From NCBI GenBank assembly GCA_044359155.1, contig JBIKMR010000175.1, forward strand, positions 1 to 9,116: a DNA stretch of 9,116 nt, given 5' to 3'. Of the stretch, positions 1-5,823 are shown in pieces. The notes beneath the pieces were generated by a model. It saw nothing but the letters and a program-made list of their open reading frames with translations, had not been told where the DNA came from and did not search any database. This DNA comes from WGMK01 sp044359155 (GTDB lineage: Bacteria; Hydrogenedentota; Hydrogenedentia; Hydrogenedentales; JAEUWI01). The translations under genes and the position numbers were made by a program. Every line of letters starts with the position of its first letter. Position 1 is the first letter of the stretch.

Positions 1-471
1 GGGGAACACGCCGAAATAGGCGACCACGACGCCCGCCGTTCCCAGGACGCTACACCCGGCCACGAGCAGTTGCAGGAGTTTGCGTTCGCTGGGTTTCAGG
101 CCCGGAAAGATGAAGGCGCAGACCTGGTAGAGAATAAAGGGCAGGGAGGTAAGAAGGCCAAAGTAGACCCCCAGCTTGAACTTGACCATGAAGCCCTCAA
201 GGGGATTCAGGGTGATCCATTCGGCAGTGGGTGCCGGCTTGCCGTCTGCGGCGGGGGCTGCCCCCATGCCGGTGGCATCTGTAATCCACTTGATCAACTC
301 GCTTTGCGCGAGCGGATCGAGCGGGCGGGCTATCACGTAGAACAGGTAGTCCGACGCGGCATAGCAAATGAAGAAGGATACCAGCACGGCAATGCCGGAA
401 TAGATGATGCGGTCGCGCAGCTCACCGAGATGTTCGGTGAAACTCATGCGGAGTTCTTCGTCCTTGGTCAC
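1..471 (-). CDS. tatC: Sec-independent protein translocase TatC (3' part outside window)
   Basis: Core subunit of the twin-arginine translocase in the cytoplasmic membrane. TatC recognises Tat signal peptides and, with TatA-type partners, exports folded proteins. Only the first 157 codons are visible. The N-terminal pattern EELRMSFTEHLGELRDR is characteristic of the family. Glu17 (in GELR) and Phe120 and Glu129 (in FIFPGLKPSER) align with E. coli Glu15, Phe94 and Glu103, the twin-arginine recognition residues. Membrane segments are seen at about residues 22-42, 95-118 and from 132 onward. I chose the GTG at 471 because an upstream GCGAGG (481-486) is well spaced and the residues before Met9 match TatC N-termini; ATG at 447 is the alternative. 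It lies 21 bp after the HU-type gene, so it is probably in the same operon. Oddity: the first periplasmic loop (about residues 50-91) seems roughly 25 residues longer than in compact TatC proteins such as that of Aquifex, with an Ala/Pro-rich insert. Confidence 0.95.
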   Translation of the reverse strand, partial: MTKDEELRMSFTEHLGELRDRIIYSGIAVLVSFFICYAASDYLFYVIARPLDPLAQSELIKWITDATGMGAAPAADGKPAPTAEWITLNPLEGFMVKFKLGVYFGLLTSLPFILYQVCAFIFPGLKPSERKLLQLLVAGCSVLGTAGVVVAYFGVFP

Positions 472-480
472 AGACAGCGA

Positions 481-486
481 CCTCGC
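481..486 (-). promoter_or_regulatory. Ribosome binding site supporting the GTG start of tatC
   Basis: GCGAGG on the minus strand ends 9 bases before the GTG at 471. ATG 447 has no comparable purine-rich site at that distance, which favours the GTG start. Confidence 0.5.
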
Positions 487-492
487 TTTGGC

Positions 493-840
493 TTACAGCG
501 CGCCGTCGGACGAGGGAGAGTCGCCGAAGCTGTCGTTGTCGCCCGGTTCCCGGGTGGCCTTGGTGTTGCCCTCGACGCGTTCCTTGAGGAATTTGCCGGG
601 CTTGAATACAACGACGCGCTTCTTGCGAATTGGGACAGCGTCCCCGGTGCGTGGATTGCGGCCCACGCGCGCGTCTCGGGTCTTGTGCTCAAACACGCCG
701 AAGTTGCGAATCTCGAGCCTGTTGCCCTCGACCAGCGCGTCGGTGATGGTGTCGAGCGTTGCCTGCACCACATCGGACACCTCATTCTGGGTGTAGCCAA
801 GCTTTTCGGCAACGTCGATAACCAACTCGCGTTTCGTCAC
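493..840 (-). CDS. HU/IHF-family nucleoid DNA-binding protein
   Basis: Small dimeric architectural protein that bends DNA. The 115 residues begin MTKRELVIDVAEKLG, the usual helical dimerisation region. The family signature follows: IRNFGVFEHKTRDARVG and then RNPRTGD at residues 61-67, where Pro63 sits at the tip of the DNA-intercalating beta arm. Residues 76-89 (VVVFKPGKFLKERV) are the conserved C-terminal helix region. The GTG at 840 is preceded by AAAGGA seven bases upstream, and the protein then starts exactly where HU/IHF proteins start; the reading frame stays open further upstream, but that part looks unrelated. The IRNFG pattern is closer to IHF than to E. coli HU, but I cannot assign himA/himD/hup. 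After residue 90 there is a tail of about 25 residues rich in Asp, Ser and Gly that standard 90-aa HU proteins lack. It sits between the tail-anchored protein gene (37 bp gap) and tatC (21 bp gap). Confidence 0.93.
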   Translation of the reverse strand: MTKRELVIDVAEKLGYTQNEVSDVVQATLDTITDALVEGNRLEIRNFGVFEHKTRDARVGRNPRTGDAVPIRKKRVVVFKPGKFLKERVEGNTKATREPGDNDSFGDSPSSDGAL

Positions 841-847
841 GCATACG

Positions 848-853
848 TCCTTT
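848..853 (-). promoter_or_regulatory. Ribosome binding site for the HU-type gene
   Basis: AAAGGA on the minus strand with a 7-base spacer to the GTG at 840. It decides this start over the much longer open frame that continues upstream. Confidence 0.6.
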
Positions 854-877
854 GCTGATGCCGCAGGTGCGGGCAGA

Positions 878-1483
878 CTATCTGGCTGCGCCACCACCGG
901 TAAGGTCTTGGAACGACTTGATCCACGGGTCGGCCATGCCGCCGGGATTGATGAAAATGAAGCCGCCGATGACTGCTGCCACGACAAGGATGATAACCAA
1001 GGTCTTGTTCTGGCCGAAATCGAAGCCGCCGCCGCCGCCGCGAACGGGCGGGCCTTGGCCCACGCCCGGCATAAGGAAGACCTTTTCGCCCATTTCCGCG
1101 CGGCGCTTCTTGTCCTCGATGGTGCCAAGCGTCTCGTTAATCGAGATAAAGGCACGGTGCCATTCCGTTTGCAGCTTTTTGATGGCCACTTCGGACTGGG
1201 AATAGATGGCTTCCAGGCTCGTTGCGCCGGACACGATGTTCATCGTGGCGCCGTCGATCTTGTAATCGTCGAGAAGATTTTCCTTCAGCACCTGGTGGGA
1301 GCGCGCAATCTTGCTCTTGATGCGCAGGAACTGGTTCTCGAGCTGCGCCTTGTTTGCGCCGGGGTTCGAGTAGGAGGTCATGATCTGGTTGAACAACAGC
1401 CAGTCGTTCATGAACTCACGACACAACTCGACCCTGCGATTAAGCGTATCGATAATCTTCTGCTGCTTCTTGTTGACACCCAT
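878..1483 (-). CDS. Uncharacterised tail-anchored membrane protein, helical cytoplasmic domain
   Basis: I do not recognise the family. The 201 residues start at ATG 1483 (MGVNKKQQKII). Residues 1-135 are charged and look helical, with possible coiled-coil stretches near 5-30 and 45-72. A Gly/Pro-rich linker (about 139-159, including five consecutive glycines) leads to one hydrophobic segment at about 161-178 (TLVIILVVAAVIGGFIFI). A short polar end follows (PWIKSFQDLTGGGAAR). This layout suggests a protein held in the membrane near its C-terminus with the helical part in the cytoplasm; that is inference. The longer frame from GTG 1540 would overlap the predicted -10 region at 1531-1536, so ATG 1483, with a GGGGTG-like ribosome site, is preferred. 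It looks like the first gene of an operon with the HU-type gene and tatC. It was compared with LemA and not matched. The open frame is solid; the function is unknown. Confidence 0.8.
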   Translation of the reverse strand: MGVNKKQQKIIDTLNRRVELCREFMNDWLLFNQIMTSYSNPGANKAQLENQFLRIKSKIARSHQVLKENLLDDYKIDGATMNIVSGATSLEAIYSQSEVAIKKLQTEWHRAFISINETLGTIEDKKRRAEMGEKVFLMPGVGQGPPVRGGGGGFDFGQNKTLVIILVVAAVIGGFIFINPGGMADPWIKSFQDLTGGGAAR

Positions 1484-1530
1484 GCCGCACCCCGCTTGCG
1501 AGTAGATTTTCGCCAGAAATGAACGGGCGT

Positions 1531-1559
1531 AGGTTAGCACACAGGGTGGGGCATGTCAA
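1531..1559 (-). promoter_or_regulatory. Predicted sigma-70-type promoter for the tail-anchored protein/HU/tatC operon
   Basis: On the minus strand a perfect -35 TTGACA (1559-1554) is followed by a 17-base spacer and the -10 TAACCT (1536-1531), which has the TGn extension just before it. Transcription would begin near 1524, about 40 bases before ATG 1483. The -10 matches only three of six consensus bases, so the call rests on the -35, the spacing and the extension. Confidence 0.55.
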
Positions 1560-1666
1560 ACGTTGGAATCGCGGTAAGTGGTCGGATTCTATACCGTTAC
1601 AAGGCACGCGCTTCTGGCTTTTGCAACACCCGAGACAGATGTGAGGGATAGGAAAACTGCGCAGAC
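1541..1666. other. Gap between trpG and the downstream operon
   Basis: 126 bases holding the end of the his/trp transcript and most of the promoter at 1531-1559. I find no stem-loop with a U-tract for trpG termination. Weak overlapping pairings exist (CGGTA/TACCG and GAATC/GATTC), with long loops. Confidence 0.5.
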
Positions 1667-2229
<563 letters not shown>

Positions 2230-2233
<4 letters not shown>

Positions 2234-3711
2234 GCGTCGAGTCCTCCCTCGGCGAACTCGACCGCGCGGAAGAGCACGGTTGCCTTGTTCACGGTTTCGT
2301 CGTATTCCTTGTTGGGCTCGCTGTCGAACACGATACCTGCGCCTGCCTGGCAGTAGGCTGCGCCATCTTTCAGCACCATGGTGCGGATGAGAATGCAGGT
2401 GTCCATGTCGCCGGAGAAGCTGATGTAGCCGCAGCCGCCGGAATAGGGGCCACGCCGCTCGGGCTCCAACTCGTCGATGATTTCCATGGCGCGAATCTTT
2501 GGAGCGCCACTCACGGTGCCCATGGGGAAAGTGGCGGCCAGAGCATCGAAGGCGTCCAGTTCGGGCTTCATCTGCCCGGCCACTTCGCTCACGATGTGCA
2601 TCACGTGGGAATAGCGCTCGATGACCATCAGCTTGCCGGGCACGGGGGCCACGGTGCCGGGGGCGCTGATGCGGCCAATGTCGTTGCGCCCAAGGTCCAC
2701 CAGCATAATGTGCTCGGCGCGCTCCTTCTCGTCGGCCAGCAGGTCCTGCTCGAAGGCGAGGTCCTCTTCGTTGGTCTTGCCGCGCGGGCGCGTGCCCGCA
2801 ATGGGGCGCACCATGGCGCGTCGACCCTTTACTTGTGTCATCACCTCGGGGCTCGAGCCTGCCAGCGAGAACTCGGGGAATTCCATGAGCAGCATGTACG
2901 GCGAAGGGTTGATGCAGCGCAACGCGCGGTAGAGCAGCAGGGGGGAGGCGCTGGTGGCACGGCGGAAACGTTGCGACAGGACCACCTGGAAGATGTCACC
3001 CGCGCGGATGTATTCCTTGGCCTGCTCAACGGCGGCGCAATAGCCTTCGCGGGTGAAGTTGGACTCGATGGGGGCGGAGGTATTCGATACGGAAAGTTCG
3101 GGCGCGTCAAGCGGGGCCCGCAGCTTGGCCTCAATGGCCTCAATCTTCAGGCAGCCCTCGGCGTAGGCCGCAGCCGCGTCGCCATTCACGTGGACGTTCG
3201 ACACGATCTTGATGCGGTTCTTCACGTGGTCAAAGATCACCAGCGTGTCGGTAATCATGAAGTAGAGGTCGGGCAGGTTCAGGGTGTCGGGGTTGTTGTC
3301 GGGCAGCTTCTCGAAGAAGCGTACCTCGTCGTAAGACATGTAGCCCACCGCGCCGCCGTGGAACTCGGGAAGGCCATCGACTTCGGCAGGGCGATACGCC
3401 TTCATTAGCGCACGCAGGGCCTCTAGCGGCTGCTCGGTATCGTGCACTTCGGTCTTGCCGTGGCGAATGATCTCGACGCTGGTACCCTTCGAGCGGAAGA
3501 TGATTGAGGGGTTCGCGCCGATGAAGCTGTATCGTCCGATGAAGGCGGCCAGCTCGACGCTTTCCAGCAGGAAGGCATATTGCTGACCGCGTGCTATCTT
3601 CATGTAGGCGCTTACGGGGGTTTCGAGATCTGCGACGATCTCCTTGTATACCGGTACCAGCACGCCGGGGGCGGCGAGTTGCTGGAAGTATTCTAGGTTG
3701 GGATGGGTCAT
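2230..3711 (-). CDS. trpE: Anthranilate synthase component I
   Basis: Chorismate-binding subunit that converts chorismate and ammonia from TrpG to anthranilate and pyruvate. It is complete at 493 residues, a normal length. The N-terminal domain carries LLES at 48-51, the tryptophan feedback-inhibition motif, and FIGRYSFIG at 57-65. The catalytic chorismate-binding domain starts near residue 220. It shows AGDIFQVVLSQRF (237-249), AGSSPE (284-289), RPIAGTRPRG (302-311), LVDLGRNDIGRI (337-348), ATFPMGTVSGAPKIRAMEII (393-412) and PYSGGCGYISFSGDMDTCI (422-440). The LLES motif and the trpG neighbour favour TrpE over aminodeoxychorismate synthase PabB. ATG 3711 is 30 bp after the stop of the 138-aa gene. 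AGGAG lies 12 bases before the ATG, slightly far. I see no leader peptide or Trp-codon run upstream, so there is no sign of classical attenuation here. Confidence 0.97.
2242..2250 (-). promoter_or_regulatory. Strong ribosome binding site for trpG inside trpE
   Basis: GAGGGAGGA on the minus strand, 8 bases before the trpG ATG at 2233. It is the best Shine-Dalgarno match in the window. Together with the ATGA stop/start overlap, it suggests translational coupling of the two anthranilate synthase subunits. Confidence 0.65.
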
Positions 3712-3741
3712 CTAAAGATCTGGCTCCTATCCGCTGCGCGA

Positions 3742-4158
3742 TCAGCGACCGATCTTGTTAACAAGTATGTAGTAATTCAGGTCTTCCAAGCTAAGCGGTT
3801 CGGGCAATTCCTGATTCTTCCAAGAGCGAGCAACCCCCCGAATGATTTCTTCCAGTCGTCCTGGATTCGCTGGTTTTTGCTCGTCCAAGATAATCTTCAC
3901 GTATCCTTTGCTATCCAACTTTGCCCGCATCACCTTACCAATGGCATCGAATATTTCGTAAGGCTCGTCAACGTCATTTGGCTCAATTTCGAATTCCATG
4001 TCTTGTACAGAAAGACAAACCGTAAAGTCGTCTGGGCAATAGCAATATATCGGAGACGCAATTCCATTTGAATCTTTCAGGCAAGGATGGGCAAGTAGTT
4101 CCCGCTCACGACGTTCCTGTTCTTCCTTAGCTTGACGCCATCTGGAGAGGAAACTCAT
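3742..4158 (-). CDS. Uncharacterised 138-aa protein between hisI and trpE
   Basis: I do not recognise the family. The protein starts MSFLSRWRQAKEEQERRERE, a basic/charged helical segment, and continues with a compact mixed-composition part without signal peptide or membrane segment. It has a YCYCPDD stretch at about 38-44, an acidic region DVDEPYEIFDAIGKV (62-76), and ends in PLSLEDLNYYILVNKIGR. It is probably cytoplasmic. Its ATG overlaps the hisI TGA by ATGA, so it may be translated by coupling to hisI; the Shine-Dalgarno region is weak. Its stop is 30 bp before trpE. Base composition is unlike the neighbours: I count 136 G+C in 300 bases (45%) over 3781-4080 against about 65% in sampled trpE lines. 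That suggests later acquisition, yet the frame fits the operon exactly. I see no histidine- or tryptophan-pathway motif in it. Confidence 0.75.
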   Translation of the reverse strand: MSFLSRWRQAKEEQERRERELLAHPCLKDSNGIASPIYCYCPDDFTVCLSVQDMEFEIEPNDVDEPYEIFDAIGKVMRAKLDSKGYVKIILDEQKPANPGRLEEIIRGVARSWKNQELPEPLSLEDLNYYILVNKIGR

Positions 4159-4523
4159 TCAGCCGCAATTCCATCGCCCGCCAGTGCCATCTCTCCATCA
4201 AAATCCACCGTGCGATAGAAGCAGCTGCTCTCGTTGGTGTGGCAGGTGGGGCCCACGGGTTCACACTGGAGCAGGAGCGCGTCGCCGTCACAGTCGATTC
4301 GGATTTCCTTTACGTGCAGCACATTGCCGGAAGTCTCGCCTTTGCGCCACAGCTTCTGGCGCGACCGCGACCAGAAGCAGGCGATGTGTTCGTCAAGGGT
4401 TATCTGCAAGGACTCGCGGTTCATGTAGCCAACCATGAGTACCTGACCGGTTTCATGGTGCTGGATAACCGCACAGAGCAAGCCAGCGGAATCGTATTTC
4501 AGTTGTTCGTCTAATGTTTTCAT
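4155..4523 (-). CDS. hisI: Phosphoribosyl-AMP cyclohydrolase
   Basis: Zinc enzyme of histidine biosynthesis in the cytoplasm that hydrolyses the purine ring of PR-AMP to give ProFAR. The 122 residues form the stand-alone cyclohydrolase; the HisE pyrophosphohydrolase domain found in HisIE fusions is absent. Motifs: MVGYMNRESL (30-39), ACFWSRSRQKLWRKGETSGN (48-67) and DCDGDALLLQ (77-86), which holds the acidic metal-binding residues. Cys78, Cys94 and Cys101 (GPTCHTNESSCFYR) are the conserved zinc ligands. The start at ATG 4523 gives the expected N-terminus. Its upstream region is odd: the inverted repeat of the GxxExxY cassette ends only 8 bases before the ATG, leaving AAAGAAAA as the only ribosome-site candidate. 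Downstream it overlaps the 138-aa gene by four bases. In many genomes hisI directly follows hisF; here the two are split by the cassette. Confidence 0.95.
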   Translation of the reverse strand: MKTLDEQLKYDSAGLLCAVIQHHETGQVLMVGYMNRESLQITLDEHIACFWSRSRQKLWRKGETSGNVLHVKEIRIDCDGDALLLQCEPVGPTCHTNESSCFYRTVDFDGEMALAGDGIAAE

Positions 4524-4531
4524 TTTTCTTT

Positions 4532-4560
4532 GCCACAGAGTTCACAGAGGACTCAGAGGG
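4532..4560 (+). repeat. CACAGAG-type repeat arm, hisI side
   Basis: GC followed by three 9-base units: CACAGAGTT (4534-4542), CACAGAGGA (4543-4551) and CTCAGAGGG (4552-4560). It is inverted relative to the arm at 4951-4979. Similar CACAGAG runs are common in genomes of several environmental phyla, often beside small genes of this kind; I rely on memory for that. Confidence 0.8.
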
Positions 4561-4566
4561 AATGCC

Positions 4567-4932
4567 CTAATGGGAGATGCGCTTCACTCCATCTATCAAT
4601 CGCTGTTCGCCAAAGTTAATCAATAAACCTCGCTTTAGGCCAGTGGCCTTGAGGTAACTCAATACCTGCGCCGTATGCGCATCTGCCATCTTGGACAAGG
4701 ACTTTAGCTCGACTACTACTTCATTCTCGACAAGGATATCCAAGCGTTGCGGGGATAGTTCGTATCCCTTGTAAGTGGTCTTGAGCATCGCTTGCCGTTG
4801 ATGTTTAAGGCCGACCAATTCTAGCTCGATGCAGAGGGCGTCCTCATAAATTGACTCCAGCAAACCTGGACCGAGATGCCTATGTACCTCAATAGCGGCA
4901 CCTATGATCCGCTCGGTAAGTGCATCCGCCAC
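4567..4932 (-). CDS. GxxExxY-family protein (PD-(D/E)XK-like)
   Basis: A 121-residue protein of a widespread family of unknown function named for its N-terminal motif, here GLLESIY at residues 23-29 within HLGPGLLESIYEDAL. The second conserved block is QRLDILVENEVVVELKS (62-78). Asp65, Glu75 and Lys77 have the D...ExK spacing of the PD-(D/E)XK nuclease fold, so a nuclease-like fold is plausible; activity is not shown. HTAQVLSYLKAT (86-97) and GLLINFG (102-108) are also typical. The start is GTG 4932 with AAGGGG about 7 bases upstream; no ATG is available in frame. The gene is bracketed by inverted CACAGAG repeats and splits hisF from hisI. It is transcribed with them, so it is probably co-expressed. 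It has no evident role in histidine synthesis and looks like a passenger. Confidence 0.88.
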   Translation of the reverse strand: MADALTERIIGAAIEVHRHLGPGLLESIYEDALCIELELVGLKHQRQAMLKTTYKGYELSPQRLDILVENEVVVELKSLSKMADAHTAQVLSYLKATGLKRGLLINFGEQRLIDGVKRISH

Positions 4933-4950
4933 AGCGCTTCCCCTTCTTTC

Positions 4951-4979
4951 CCCTCTATGCTCTCCGTGCCCTCTGTGGC
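4951..4979 (-). repeat. CACAGAG-type repeat arm, hisF side
   Basis: Read on the minus strand: GC followed by CACAGAGGG, CACGGAGAG and CATAGAGGG, three 9-base units. It aligns without gaps to the reverse-orientation arm at 4532-4560 over 29 bases with seven differences. Its outer end uses the final G of the hisF TAG stop codon. Confidence 0.8.
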
Positions 4980-5746
4980 TAATTCCTCACCGGTACCCCG
5001 TGTTCGGCCAGATACTCCCGTGCCTGCTGTATGGTGTATTCCTGAAAGTGGAAGATGCTGGCGGCCAAGGCGGCGTCGGCACCGCCTTCTTGCAGGGCTG
5101 CGCGCAGGTGGTCGAGGTTGCCTGCGCCGCCGCTGGCGATTACGGGGACCGACACGGCATCGGCCACCTTGCGGGTGAGCGCGATGTCGTATCCTTGCTT
5201 GGTGCCGTCGGCGTCCATGCAGGTGAGCAGGATTTCGCCCGCGCCGCGCTCTGCGGCTTCGATTGCCCATGCCACGGGTTCCAGCGGGGTGGCCTTGCCA
5301 CCGTCGCGCCCGCCGTGGCTCTTCACAATATAGCTGCCGTCTTCCTGCTTCTTCGCGTCTATCGCCACCACGATGCACTGCGCGCCAAAGCGGTTCGAGG
5401 CCTCGGTGATGAAGGCGGGATTCTGGATGGCAGGAGTATTAATGGAGACCTTGTCGGCCCCGGCGTTGAGCAGGTTGCGGATGTCGTCGATAGTGCGGAT
5501 GCCGCCGCCCACGCAGAGCGGCATGAACACCTGCTCGGAAGTGCGGCGCACCACGTCGAGCATGGTCTGTCGGTTGTCGGTCGATGCCTGGATATCGAGG
5601 AAGACCAGCTCGTCCGCGCCTTCGTCGTCGTAACGGCGTGCAATCTCAACCGGGTCACCCGCGTCGCGCAGGCCCAGAAAGTTGACGCCTTTCACCACGC
5701 GGCCATTGGCCACGTCGAGGCAGGGTACGATTCGTTTGGTCAGCAT
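4979..5746 (-). CDS. hisF: Imidazole glycerol phosphate synthase, cyclase subunit
   Basis: TIM-barrel cyclase that, with HisH, turns PRFAR and ammonia into imidazole glycerol phosphate (for histidine) and AICAR (to purines). The 255 residues are normal length and begin MLTKRIVPCLDV. The catalytic acids are in their standard places: Asp11 (CLDV) and Asp130 (VVAIDAKK). Phosphate-binding loops are visible at CVGGGIRT (78-85) and VIASGGAGN. The usual FLDITAS strand reads FLDIQAS here. ATG 5746 is chosen because homologues start at M-L-T/A-K-R; an open frame continues upstream to 5800 but has no family similarity. The Shine-Dalgarno signal is weak. A 19-base inverted repeat lies 19 bp upstream. 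HisH is not in the window, so the glutaminase partner must be encoded elsewhere. The stop codon is the junction with the GxxExxY cassette, and the C-terminus (EHGVPVRN) appears intact. Confidence 0.96.
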   Translation of the reverse strand: MLTKRIVPCLDVANGRVVKGVNFLGLRDAGDPVEIARRYDDEGADELVFLDIQASTDNRQTMLDVVRRTSEQVFMPLCVGGGIRTIDDIRNLLNAGADKVSINTPAIQNPAFITEASNRFGAQCIVVAIDAKKQEDGSYIVKSHGGRDGGKATPLEPVAWAIEAAERGAGEILLTCMDADGTKQGYDIALTRKVADAVSVPVIASGGAGNLDHLRAALQEGGADAALAASIFHFQEYTIQQAREYLAEHGVPVRN

Positions 5747-5765
5747 GTTTGGTTGGTTCTCATGA

Positions 5766-5784
5766 TGCACCCCATTGGGATGCA
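5766..5784. promoter_or_regulatory. 19-bp near-perfect inverted repeat upstream of hisF
   Basis: TGCAcCCCAtTGGGaTGCA on the plus strand: 9-base arms with one mismatch around a central T. It lies in the 77-bp gap between the AmaP-like gene and hisF, 19 bases before the hisF ATG. It could be an operator or a small RNA hairpin; no U-tract follows, so it is not a standard terminator. Confidence 0.4.
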
Positions 5785-5823
5785 TACCCCGGCTGGTCAA
5801 GGCTCTCGATATTCAGGCTGCGG

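Larger units (their letters stand above)
4532..4979. mobile_element. Repeat-bounded GxxExxY cassette inserted between hisF and hisI
   Basis: A 448-bp unit with 29-base imperfect inverted repeats at both ends (22 of 29 positions identical) and one gene inside. One end coincides with the last base of the hisF stop codon; the other ends 8 bases before the hisI start. The interior is about 50% G+C by hand count over 4621-4860, lower than trpE. No transposase is encoded and I see no convincing target-site duplication. If it is mobile, it must move by recombination at the repeats or with help in trans. Calling it mobile is inference from structure. Confidence 0.5.

Noticed and set aside
70..858. 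Plus-strand open frame of 262 codons opposite tatC and the HU-type gene
   Set aside because: It is antisense to two well-recognised genes and its translation matches no family.
878..1540. LemA-family assignment for the tail-anchored protein
   Set aside because: LemA has its membrane segment at the N-terminus and conserved NxLVxxR and IDVQLKRR-type motifs, which are missing; here the segment is near the C-terminus.
1590..1666. Rho-independent terminator after trpG
   Set aside because: CTGCGCAG is a palindrome with no loop, other pairings have long loops, and no U-tract follows a stem.
2596..3408. Plus-strand open frame of 270 codons opposite trpE
   Set aside because: It is a shadow of the conserved trpE frame; composition is skewed and no motif is visible.
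4532..4979. CRISPR-like array from the CACAGAG units
   Set aside because: The units are contiguous 9-mers in two inverted clusters without spacers, and no cas gene is present.
4902..5378. Minus-strand frame of 158 codons crossing the hisF end and the repeat arm
   Set aside because: It is an alternate frame of hisF that runs through the CACAGAG repeat, giving the TEGTESIEGKEG-type translation such repeats often produce; not a real protein.
5747..5800. Longer hisF start at 5800
   Set aside because: The extra 18 residues have no similarity to HisF N-termini and would include the palindrome; MLTKRIVPCLDV is the family start.
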